The position numbers and the translations under genes were made by a program. Shown one piece after another: positions 10,701-19,275 of a DNA stretch of 25,109 nucleotides. A model generated the notes under the pieces. The model did no database searches and was not told the origin of the DNA. It was given only the letters and a program-made list of their open reading frames with translations. Location of the stretch: the NCBI GenBank assembly GCA_001687465.1, contig LVLI01000298.1, positions 1 through 25,109 on the forward strand, in the 5' to 3' direction. Origin of the DNA: Halocafeteria seosinensis. Taxonomy: Eukaryota > Sar > Bigyra > Bicosoecida. The stretch's first letter is position 1. Each line of letters starts with the position of its first letter.

Positions 10701-12745
10701 TGTTTCCGCTTCTCTAGCTCTTCGCGAGCAGTACTCAGTTCATGTTGTAATCTGTCAACTTCAGCAGTCACTACTTCCTCTTCCCTCCGTTTCTTATCTA
10801 GTTTCTCATCTCTTAGCTGCTTTTGTAGAGAAGCGCACTTCTGTTTCAATGAACTTAGCTGATAACGTGAGTTCGAACTGTTGTCATCTTTGCTCTGGAG
10901 CTCTTCTCTCAGTTTATGAACTTCTTTATCTTTGTTATTCAACCGGGCCCGAACAGTTTCAAGCTCCTTCTTGAGTTGATGTATTTCATCCTTCAACTGT
11001 TTATTGTCTGCCGAGAGAGCACTAGCTCTGCTATGATTCTGTTGCTCATGCGCCGCTGCCACATTTTGTTTACTATCAAGAATATTCCTCAAAAACTCAA
11101 TTGTTTCTTTCTGTTTCTTTATCTGACTACGCAATTCTCTTTGGTCTGCGTTTCTTTCGTCTCCCGAAGTGTTTCCCGGTGCTTCGTCATTATCTTCCCG
11201 TGCTGAAACAATCGACTTCGAATGATTCTCCTGGGGAGAATGGGTATTGATTGCGTTTTGGGTTTTGAAACCAGATATTTCTTCCACCAATCGTTGTTTG
11301 TGTTTCTTCTCGTTTACTAATTCATCCTGCACGGACAAAAGGTAGTTTAATGGCGAGAACGAACAAAAACGCGACTCCTGACAGCAGTATTACCTTCAGA
11401 GAGCCTAGCAATTGCAGCAGTGCTAGGAATTCACCTGCCGACAAATAAGTGGTTAGATGACACTCTTTGAAAAACGCCTGAAGTTTAGACGGAAGTTTTG
11501 GAAGAGAGTTTTCATCGGCCAATTCTTTCACAAGATCAGGATGCTGTTGTTGCACACTCTTCATACACGATGAAAGTTCATATTCATTGTCTCTCGAAAT
11601 GGCCTCAAGCTGTTCTGATTCTTTTACCAATTGCTCCACCTTCCGCTCCAATTCCGCTACCTGCTATTCCCCGCGTGCTGAGGTCACTGTCGATTCTGAG
11701 ATTGATGCCATTGAAGACGTACCTTCTGCTGGTCATTATTTCCCTCGCGTAGCACCTGCAACAGTTCTTGCAGCAGCGTATCTTTGTTTTGCAGCCGTGG
11801 TAGGAGAGCCTGCCGAATCATGATCTGCACGTAACCAATGATAGACAGACATCAAACCGCACTGTTATGCGATGATCCAACAACAAGAGCTTGCATACAA
11901 GGTGGCTTTTGCTAAAGAACTGCGCATGTTGCCGTGAAGCTTCCGCATTTTGAAGGTCTCTTTGGAGTTTAGCGAGGTCATGCTGCAATCGTGAGTACTG
12001 TGCCTGGATTTTGATTATTTTTGACCTCGTGGCTTCATCAGTTGTATCACCATCCTTCCCTCCTGTACCGGCGGATTCGTCTTCATCTCTGCCAAAACTC
12101 GACCCGCTTTGCCCAAGCCGAGTTGATCGGTTTCTTGAAATGCTAGCGTAGCCAGAGTACGGTGTACCCTTAGCAGGTACATGTCTGCACACGATGAAGC
12201 AAAATTTCCCCACAAACCCGTCTTCGCGAAGTTTCGGTTTCGGGTTACTTACAAAGGGGAATCACCGCCTTCTTGTTCATCATCTCCGTCTTCATCATTT
12301 TCACTGGAAGAAAGCTCAATTCCGAAATCTGGTTTGTCATCTTCGGCCTCTTCAAAGCCAAGTTCCATTTTCATTTTATTTGTTCTGGAGATCTGCACAG
12401 GGTCATCGAGAAGATCGCAGAATTTGCGTCATTTTGATGCAGAGTGGCGCGAAAATGAGGCGAAAAGCATCTATACAGCTTCGAGAAGCTCCTCCAAAGC
12501 GTTAACATCCAGATTTCAAATGGCCGCAAACTGGATCCTTTCAAGGATTACACGCAGCGAAGACGTACCAATCCTCCCATGTCCCCACGAGGGGACTGCG
12601 TAGAGGTGTTACCATATGGAGAATCACCCTGGGGAGCGTTTGAAGTGTCGTTAGAGCCACCAGAAGCAGCAGGAGATGCCTGAGGACTCCAAGGAGCTGG
12701 TGGCCGGCGGAAGGTACGGCCGCTCTTATTCTCCTGGCTACTCAT
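7734..12745 (-). CDS. Kinesin-14 (C-terminal motor kinesin), 19 exons
   Basis: Exons by my splicing: 12745-12569, 12392-12253, 12184-11899, 11824-11723, 11660-11394, 11326-10376, 10314-10140, 10077-9964, 9898-9537, 9477-9367, 9303-9197, 9132-9043, 8960-8808, 8736-8658, 8585-8515, 8454-8313, 8251-8128, 8063-7991, 7920-7734 (3711 nt, 1236 aa). Every junction is GT-AG and every phase matches. Introns are 59-82 nt except the first (176). Residues 1-200 are Ser/Gly-rich and acidic; a long Glu/Lys/Gln coiled coil fills most of 200-858. The neck/motor junction [19 protein letters not shown] at 855-873 is typical of minus-end-directed kinesin-14. GQTGSGKT (944-951) binds ATP; NEHSSRSH (1058-1065) and DLAGSE (1091-1096) are switches I and II. 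The motor ends in [14 protein letters not shown], followed by a short basic Ser/Pro tail. The upstream in-frame TAG supports the start. Expected role: spindle or microtubule organisation. Confidence 0.95.
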
Positions 12746-13059
12746 TTCCTGTGCTCCTGACCTTCTGTATCGAAACTAGAATATATTCCAACCCAATGAC
12801 ATTATTCATTTCGATGATATGCACGAGAAATTGTGGAGCAGAACACAGAATAAGAAAGTGAACGAAATGATTGACTTGTTCTTGAGGAATCGTACAGTTT
12901 GGCAACGGGACACTCCCGTCCGGAGTGAGGAAGCAGGTTGTTGACAGAATATTACCACTGAGAGTATTCATCAGAGTAGTACATTATCGAATTGGACGGA
13001 GTAATCAGCTACGAATGACCTAGGTCCTCCTTAGGAGCCGCTCTACAAGTGTGACACGA
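12746..13059. other. Intergenic spacer upstream of the kinesin
   Basis: The kinesin 5' UTR and promoter should lie here. A minus-strand frame of about 78 codons occurs, but its residues match nothing I know and show no conserved motif. An in-frame TAG just upstream of the kinesin ATG excludes simple N-terminal extension. Confidence 0.4.
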
Positions 13060-13903
13060 CTGATACAACTGTTTTTAAACCCAAAAGCGGGATATTTTGG
13101 GTGGAAGTTTTTCAGACGCACTGAATTCTGCGGAAGTGCGGGACTATCGAGGACGAAAAAGCGACATCGCTCTCACCCTTACGCACACACAGAGTGTATT
13201 CGTTAAAATTCAATATCGAACTGGCCGCATCCCTGACAATCAGAAACGTCAAACCAGACAAGTGCCGAAGTGCAGCATGAGTCAGGGTGAATTCCCCATC
13301 AACAATGCATAATTGTTCGTAGAGTGCAATTCGATATACCTGATGACGTCAAAGTGGACAAATACTTGAATCCAGCGCTCGATGTACTCGTTTGGTTGCA
13401 ATTCGACATACGGTATTCAAGTTGCGCAAATTGGTCAAACACTGCAGACCAAAAGTCGTGATTTTTGGTTGATAACAATCGGATAAGACTAGGAATATGA
13501 GACAGGCCAGATACTGAAGCGCACCATCAGTGACAGTCGACTGCTTAAATATGCCATCCGCAAGGAGACCACCCGGACAAGCAACATCTGATATGCTTGG
13601 TGTATTGCGACGGGCCATGTTCAGAGATCGCAAACTGGATAAATGCTGAAATGCACTGTCCGCAATATTTCATTGATTACAGCCTCTTAAAGTCAGTACG
13701 GCTAAATTGGACAGATATCCAAAGCGGAGCTTGCGATGCAAGACTGGGACCAATGCTACCAAGTTCGGCAAGTGCCCGCAACCAACGCAACTGGCCACAA
13801 CTTGGGTTCCCCGAAAACACCGCCTGCATATCCGAGCACTGTGACTGTGCGGCCTGTGCCCCTTGTGTAATGCGATATCCTTGTGGTTCATAGAACATAG
13901 CAA
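13060..13903 (-). pseudogene. Broken leucine-rich-repeat gene
   Basis: Minus-strand reading gives recognisable LRR units of the same type as the intact gene at 16971: FGYLSNLAVLTLRGCNQ, then an in-frame TGA, then NIADSAFQHLSSLRSL, ALQYLACLIFLVLSDC and FGLQCLTNLRNLN, ending at a stop near 13349. Further units continue in other frames: YLSTLTSSGISNC near 13360 and AALRHLSGLTFLIV near 13270. The repeats are shorter and more divergent than in the intact gene. The stop and frame changes indicate a pseudogene. It points away from helicase B, whereas the intact LRR gene follows helicase B on the plus strand. Confidence 0.75.
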
Positions 13904-14075
13904 TGAAATATGTATACAACACGTATCATACCTTCCTCTCAGGTACGCTCGCGTTTTCAGCGTAGTTCAGCTTTAGAAAGTTTTTATTGATAGATCTGAA
14001 TTCCGTATTCTTCCTACCAGAAGCGACCAACGACCCTCCAAACGGGAGACTCCAATGCAGAGTTCGATATCCATG

Positions 14076-14088
14076 ACGTGAGTCACGT
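14076..14088. promoter_or_regulatory. Palindrome with bZIP/E-box-like core
   Basis: ACGTGAGTCACGT is palindromic apart from its central base. It contains TGAGTCA (AP-1/bZIP-like) and runs into CACGTG (E-box/G-box). It lies about 190 bp upstream of the helicase B ATG. A regulatory role is inference. Confidence 0.35.
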
Positions 14089-14104
14089 GACCTGGTCGCT
14101 ACAT

Positions 14105-14134
14105 TGAAGTTCAACAATCCCTTGTTGAAGTTCA
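14105..14134. repeat. Short inverted repeat (hairpin)
   Basis: Arms TTCAACAA and TTGTTGAA pair perfectly around a TCCC loop. After one G-G mismatch the stem extends four more pairs. It lies in the helicase B upstream region, next to the part shared with helicase A. There is no T-run after it, so a terminator is not indicated. Confidence 0.5.
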
Positions 14135-14279
14135 GTTGTTTTGCATGGATTGAGACCATGCACAGTCGCCTAGATGAGTTGTTAGCTCATTGACAACTGC
14201 GGTAGAGGTGCCTGAACGACGTGCGGAATTTAGTGGGACGAGGAAATCTGCCGTACAATAGCTTAGTAGCTCGCAGAGG
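14135..14279 (+). promoter_or_regulatory. Upstream region of helicase B, with a relic of the ancestral start
   Basis: This aligns by eye with 5175-5071 (minus strand) upstream of helicase A. Where copy A has AAAATGACTACAATAGCT, containing its start codon, copy B has AAATCTGCCGTACAATAGCT, so the ancestral ATG is gone. Copy B therefore probably starts at the later ATG at 14280, equivalent to roughly residue 15-20 of copy A. Confidence 0.5.
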
Positions 14280-16457
14280 ATGTCGGCGGAATCAACCAAC
14301 CACAGCACGCCCATCAAGCGACGCAAGACGGATCTGAACTGCGTGGGTTCCGGGAAACAACTGTTGCTCGAGCAAAAGGGCACCGGCGAAAGCGACAAGG
14401 AGTGTTCTATACACGCTAATCCTGTAGAAGAATCGAGCTGTCCGCACCAACACTGTTCCAGTGAGTTGGTATTTCCCGATAGTACCGACACTTGGGATAG
14501 CGTACCATGTAAAGAACGGTGTGACAGTTACCACGAGAAGTGTGCTTGGTATAGACAAGTGTCCCAAAAAGCTGGATTGGAATGGATTGTATGGAGTTGT
14601 CCTCATGTTATCCTAATGGACGAGGACCGGCCGAACAGCAGCGAAACAACAGGTCGGGATATAGAAAAGCTGTGGCTATTCCATAGTGCTCAATGTAAAA
14701 TTCATTATTCGGACATCGGACGTTTTTATGTCGTATGCCCTGGATATATTCATTGGGAAGATGCATGGCGTAGCATTGGCCAGAAATGTGTTTTCGTTGG
14801 CGGTGGCGGTACTCCCCTACTCCAAATTGAGTGCAACGAAAGATTAGCGTTTCAAAGTGGAGACGATGAGGCAAAAAATGGCGTGGTTGAGGGTTTTCTA
14901 GCTGTCGAGTCCAAACACGATCCGTGGAAGGAGTTCTCCGCCGCCGTGGATGCTCTCTCCAAAACTAAATCCCATACGTCCCTTGTGCCACTTAGTATTT
15001 CAGCGAAACGCAGAATCGATTCATTTATAAGAGACGATATAATATTCAACCGAATTCCCTCTTTGCGGAAGAACGAGAAACTAGCAATTACGGCACCTGC
15101 TGGTAGCGGGAAGACGACTTTACTTGAAAAAGCAATTCATCACTTGCCAAGAAGTAAGCGGATCTTATACATTGCTTTCAACAAGCAGCTTCAAATGGAA
15201 ATGCAAGCGAAGTGTTTCAAACATGGGTATACGAACGTGGAAGCGCGCACTTTTGATTCGATTACGCGCCAACTAGCCAAGAGCACTTACCACACTTCAA
15301 ACCCTTGCGGTACCTTCTGGCTTCGTCTAAATATGCACCAATCGTTTCGAGATACGTTTCCGGATAGTGCAAAACAGCTACAAGGCAAGAAACAGAGCAA
15401 TCCGTATGCTGGCAATATTATGCATCCAGCGTTGAACGTGATCATAGCACGCTACAAGGCGTTTTGTGCTGACCCGCTTATACTAAGGCCGGAAGATCAC
15501 AGGGATTACAATTTCGCCGACATAACAAAAATGTGGGCAAAACAATGCAATTTTGAATGGAATACCTTTCCAGGTATGAGAAAATTGGCTCACCACGCAG
15601 GCACCATGCAACAATTTATCGACAATAACTACGATTTTGTCTTTGTGGATGAAGTACAAGACCTAGATGCCGTGATGCTAGATGTTATCGATAATCAAGT
15701 GACTATCCCGGCCGTATACGTCGGTGACCCGTACCAGAGCATATATGGTTTTGTTGGAAATAACGCCAATCTCTTCAAGCAGGATCATTGGAAAGCACGC
15801 GTGAACAATGCAAACGGTATAAAACGTACAAGACTCAACTTGTACCAGACATTTCGATTCGGGAGCCCCCTGTGCTCAGAAAAGCACTTACTTTATTGGT
15901 TCCCTGGTGTCCAAGTTGTGCCGAATCAAAAGTTGACTACAACGGTGACGATTTTGTCCGAAGAATCTTCAAACTTTTTACCTGCAGATTATGTTTATCT
16001 TTTCCGCACGTGGGACGCGTTGATCACCCATCTCCTAGAAGAGCAGATCCACGAGAAATCAGTCTCAGTTACCATCCCAGGTATCTTAGACAAAATTTCT
16101 CAATGGAAACGGATCGTGAACTTGTCTCCAGCCTATCGGAAGACCATTCAAGACGGTGGTATGGCAACGCTACCTCCAGTGTTGGAAGGGCTTGGTGCAG
16201 CGGAGTTTGAACGCATATCCCAAAAGCTCAGAGGGATTCATAGGCCTGGAATGGAAATGCAATATAGTACTATTCATCAGTGGAAAGGAAAAGAGGCGGA
16301 CGTTATTCGCATTGCAGGTGACATCTTGGTGGATTGGCATCGGCCGGTCGAGTTAGCTCTGGGCGATGAAGAATGCTGTTTCTATGTCGCACTCACACGT
16401 GCCCGACGGCAAGTGTTTCTGGACCCTATGACGAGGGTCAGAGCACCCTTCGCTTAG
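14280..16457 (+). CDS. UvrD/Rep-type SF1 helicase, nuclease-depleted copy B
   Basis: An intronless 725-residue paralogue of the protein at 5070-2446. All helicase motifs are retained: GSGKTT (275-280), DEVQD (457-461), GDPYQSIYG (482-490), QTFRFG (523-528), STIHQWKG (663-670) and YVALTRARR (702-710). The shared unknown block (about 131-220, from LWLFHSAQCK) is also kept. The N-terminus is eroded: the second knuckle cysteine is Ser (CVGSG against CVDCG), the Trp-His pair is Trp-Asp, and the segment with the copy A Asp and Q-x-Q-H-S residues is missing. About 170 copy A residues are replaced by a short stretch with weak similarity. The helicase could still be active; the nuclease cannot be. The C-terminus (DPMTRVRAPFA) also differs from copy A. 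Long divergent paralogues with intact frames suggest selection on the helicase part. Confidence 0.88.
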   Translation: MSAESTNHSTPIKRRKTDLNCVGSGKQLLLEQKGTGESDKECSIHANPVEESSCPHQHCSSELVFPDSTDTWDSVPCKERCDSYHEKCAWYRQVSQKAGLEWIVWSCPHVILMDEDRPNSSETTGRDIEKLWLFHSAQCKIHYSDIGRFYVVCPGYIHWEDAWRSIGQKCVFVGGGGTPLLQIECNERLAFQSGDDEAKNGVVEGFLAVESKHDPWKEFSAAVDALSKTKSHTSLVPLSISAKRRIDSFIRDDIIFNRIPSLRKNEKLAITAPAGSGKTTLLEKAIHHLPRSKRILYIAFNKQLQMEMQAKCFKHGYTNVEARTFDSITRQLAKSTYHTSNPCGTFWLRLNMHQSFRDTFPDSAKQLQGKKQSNPYAGNIMHPALNVIIARYKAFCADPLILRPEDHRDYNFADITKMWAKQCNFEWNTFPGMRKLAHHAGTMQQFIDNNYDFVFVDEVQDLDAVMLDVIDNQVTIPAVYVGDPYQSIYGFVGNNANLFKQDHWKARVNNANGIKRTRLNLYQTFRFGSPLCSEKHLLYWFPGVQVVPNQKLTTTVTILSEESSNFLPADYVYLFRTWDALITHLLEEQIHEKSVSVTIPGILDKISQWKRIVNLSPAYRKTIQDGGMATLPPVLEGLGAAEFERISQKLRGIHRPGMEMQYSTIHQWKGKEADVIRIAGDILVDWHRPVELALGDEECCFYVALTRARRQVFLDPMTRVRAPFA

Positions 16458-16970
16458 GGATGATAATAACTGGTAACATGATTAACCGCGTTAATCTTAC
16501 CGCTCTTTAGGTCCAAAGAGACTCTTTAAGAGAAGCTGACTTTCCCTTAAGGCAATGCACAACCTTTGTACCCACATCGCTGACTCCTTAGTATCGAGTG
16601 TATCTGCTTGGAATTGTTTGACACACACACACACACACACACACATCATATAAGAGGCTTGGATGTATGGCAAAGAGATCAGTTCTGATGCTCCTCCTCC
16701 CAGCACGTGACGTGACTACGTATGTGGTACGGGAGACTGAAGACGGCTAGCACAGTCGAGCCCAATTGGACTTGAAAACTACATGTAGTCGGCGAATCGG
16801 ACTCGACCTTGGAGGAGACCATGGAGACGATGATCATGGTAGCTGATGCATGCATTGCATTATGTCTGTATTGACGTACAATAGCTCCCACTGGCCACTG
16901 GCCACTACAAGTGTGTGTACGACCTGTTGCGATCGATGGTGCACTGCAGTTCTTTGCACTGCTGTATACA
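16458..16970. other. Spacer between helicase B and the LRR gene
   Basis: It contains an AC microsatellite, a GCACGTGACGTGAC stretch at about 16702 resembling the E-box region upstream of helicase B, and small tandem ACTGGCC units near 16890. Frames on either strand here do not resemble known proteins. Confidence 0.4.
16621..16645. repeat. (AC)n microsatellite
   Basis: About twelve perfect AC dinucleotides, followed by ATCATA. A simple-sequence repeat of a kind common in nuclear genomes and probably length-polymorphic. Confidence 0.95.
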
Positions 16971-18548
16971 ATGAAAAAGAGGCTTTGTCTTGCAGGGCAA
17001 GGACTGTGGGTAGAGTGCAAAGCGATGAGCGCCGTGCTGGAGGTGTATTTGCGAACTTGGCTCCAATTTAGAGCAGCAGAGGCACACGACTTGGAATTGG
17101 AATCCAATGTAGGATATTGGGACGCTGTGGTTGCAGGTGAAGGCACTGGACCTGGGAACCAGAGGGAGTGGGTGTATGCGTTATCATGGCCTCACTGCTC
17201 ATTGCGTCTCCCAAAGGGACCTCGAGACAAATTCAAATTGTTTCCGAGCTTCAGGGGCAAGGCGATCGTCCGCGGCCATACCAGAGAAGCATTCAAGGAT
17301 GTGGAAACTATCGCACCTTCGGTGAACACGCTACAAGCGTACAACTGCTCCCGTCTATCGTGCTCCTCATTTCAACATTTCTCCCGCTTAACATCTCTGG
17401 CTGTCAGTGACTGCTCCGAAATCACGGATTCTGCGTTTCAACAGTTAACGAACTTGCAATCATTGCACGTTAATGGAGGGCAGTTGACAGCTCCACAGCC
17501 TGCATTTCAATACCTATCGAACTTGAGGGCACTCCGTCTGGGGCAAGGATGCAGAATAACTGGAGATTACTTTCGCTACCTCTCCGACTTGACTTCGTTG
17601 GATATGGAGATGTCGCCTAGAATTACTCAAAATGTTTCGGATTCTGTCTTTCAACATTTATCCAATTTACGTTCGTTGGCCCTTAAATGTTTTGGCGTGG
17701 ACCGCTCTGTTATAACGAATTCTGCTTTTCACCACTTGTCCAATCTGACTACTTTGGAGATAGGAATCGGTCTTCGTAGCCCTACGGATTCAGCCTTTTC
17801 ACACATACCTAAGTTGAAGTCATTGGATATGAGAGCATGCAACCAATCAGGTATTACAGACTCTGCCTTTCAACACTTGTCAAGTGTCACTCGCTTGGCG
17901 CTTATTCACTGTAATCAAGAGACGATCACAAATGCTGCCTTTCAGCATTTATCTAACTTAGAATCCTTGATGCTAACTCGAAGCAATCAAATGGCCTTTA
18001 CGGATTCAGTGTTTCGGCATCTATCCAATTTGAAGTCACTACGTATGATTTCGGTGCAAGGATACAACCAATCAGCGGTTGAATCCAAAATGAGCTCACT
18101 GACTAAGCATAATCGGCAGTGTATCACCGATACCGCCTTTCGGCACCTGTACAATCTTACGCTGCTTGGTTTAAAAGGACAGTTTGAAATTACAGACTCT
18201 GCTTTTTGGTATTTGCCAAATCTGAAATCGTTGAGCTTGGAGGACTCTCAGCAGTCTACCATCGGTGATTCTGCTTTCCGGCATTTGCCGAATCTAAAAG
18301 CATTAAGCCTGAACAATTGCAACAAATTGACAATTACGGAAGTTGCTTTTTCGCACCTGTCAAATTTGCAAGCCTTGGCCCTTCAATGCGATCAGGGATT
18401 GCTTCAACCGCGTTTCGTTACAGATTCCGCGTTTTTATATTTATCGAGCTTAAGCTCGTTGACTCTCGGGAGATACTACAAAACAATGATTACGGAATCT
18501 GCGTTACAGCGCTTATCCAATCTAAGAAGACTGACTTTTACAGAATAA
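16971..18548 (+). CDS. Leucine-rich-repeat protein with about 16 repeats
   Basis: An intronless frame giving 525 residues from ATG 16971. A second ATG at 17025 is possible, and the frame is open further upstream only through a GTG at 16911. Residues 1 to about 125 show no known domain; I cannot see a convincing F-box. From about 130 to the C-terminus roughly 16 units of 22-35 residues repeat the pattern I-T-D-S-A-F-x-H-L-S-N-L-x-S-L-x-L-x-x-C, resembling the cysteine-containing LRR class of FBXL/AMN1 proteins. No signal peptide or membrane segment is clear, so a cytosolic or nuclear protein-binding scaffold is likely. Repeat units are similar at the DNA level too, consistent with recent internal amplification. 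It follows helicase B on the same strand and has a broken relative at 13060-13903. The binding partner is unknown. Confidence 0.82.
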   Translation: MKKRLCLAGQGLWVECKAMSAVLEVYLRTWLQFRAAEAHDLELESNVGYWDAVVAGEGTGPGNQREWVYALSWPHCSLRLPKGPRDKFKLFPSFRGKAIVRGHTREAFKDVETIAPSVNTLQAYNCSRLSCSSFQHFSRLTSLAVSDCSEITDSAFQQLTNLQSLHVNGGQLTAPQPAFQYLSNLRALRLGQGCRITGDYFRYLSDLTSLDMEMSPRITQNVSDSVFQHLSNLRSLALKCFGVDRSVITNSAFHHLSNLTTLEIGIGLRSPTDSAFSHIPKLKSLDMRACNQSGITDSAFQHLSSVTRLALIHCNQETITNAAFQHLSNLESLMLTRSNQMAFTDSVFRHLSNLKSLRMISVQGYNQSAVESKMSSLTKHNRQCITDTAFRHLYNLTLLGLKGQFEITDSAFWYLPNLKSLSLEDSQQSTIGDSAFRHLPNLKALSLNNCNKLTITEVAFSHLSNLQALALQCDQGLLQPRFVTDSAFLYLSSLSSLTLGRYYKTMITESALQRLSNLRRLTFTE

Positions 18549-19133
18549 CCTTGATTGAAGACTTACTGAGGAACATCCAAATTGTGGCAATGCAGGTATG
18601 CCAATATGCTGGCCGTCGCTGTGTTCAGGGAGTGGGTATGCAGTACATTGCTTGGTCACAAATGGTGCTTTTCGCTGATCCCTGTATCGTATTCACTCTC
18701 TGAGTCGTGCGTATGTTCCTTACGAGCAGCTGACTACCAAGGGCTCTTTGACAAAGGATACTGTGTGTGGAATTTTTTTTATTTTTTATTTTTTACCTTG
18801 GCCATCCCAATTGCTTAACCGCCGCGGTCACCACTTGCGTCATTTAACATGAAGCTCAATCATATAACCTGAAATGGAGCGTAAGGTTGTATACTTTACA
18901 TCATTGTCTTTCCTTTCTATCAACATTTAGGTACAGCATATTGAATGCCTCCCGGATGACAAGACCCTTCTGTCTCCATTCTTTCCAGGAATGAAGACAA
19001 CCGTGATAGTACGAAGAAGTGCCTTCCATACCGCTAAAGCAGTGTAGAGTTCATGTGCAGGAGCGGCACTCTGCAGGGAAACGTATTACGAAAAGATTGC
19101 CATTCACTGGTACGAAGCGCATAACACACGGTA
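18549..19133. other. Intergenic spacer
   Basis: This lies between the LRR stop and the 3' end of the minus-strand CAP-Gly/PP2C gene, so both 3' UTRs should be here. A T-rich run interrupted by A occurs at about 18773-18797. No coding signal on either strand. Confidence 0.5.
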
Positions 19134-19275
19134 AGAAAGATTTGACGACGACTCGTCGGTCTGCTGACGTTAGGACAAGGCAAGTACAGGCTCATTAGCT
19201 AGCTAGAAAGATTTGACGACGACTCGTCGGTCTGCTGACGTTAGGACAAGGCAAGTACAGGCTCATTAGCTAGCT
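19134..19275. repeat. Perfect 71-bp tandem duplication
   Basis: 19134-19204 and 19205-19275 appear identical base for base. Each unit starts AGAAAGATTTGACG and ends TCATTAGCTAGCT. The unit contains CGACGA-C-TCGTCG, a short perfect inverted repeat. The right copy overlaps the last two codons and first bases after them of the CAP-Gly/PP2C gene (stop TAG at 19272-19270), so the duplicated DNA is mostly its 3' UTR. Confidence 0.95.

Noticed and set aside
8196-11823. Many separate small ORFs on both strands.
   Set aside because: Minus-strand ones are exons of one kinesin gene plus readthrough into introns; plus-strand ones are shadows.
12393-12568. An extra kinesin exon inside the unusually long 176-nt first intron.
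   Set aside because: A frame (NALEELLEA) looks tempting, but no acceptor lies between its upstream TGA and the segment. Direct joining of exons 1 and 2 keeps the frame.
16911-16970. LRR gene starting at 16911.
   Set aside because: That codon is GTG; ATG 16971 or 17025 is more likely.
16679-17146. 155-aa minus-strand ORF before the LRR gene.
   Set aside because: It overlaps the LRR 5' end in antisense and has no domain. Cys/Ser/His-rich content is typical of shadow frames.
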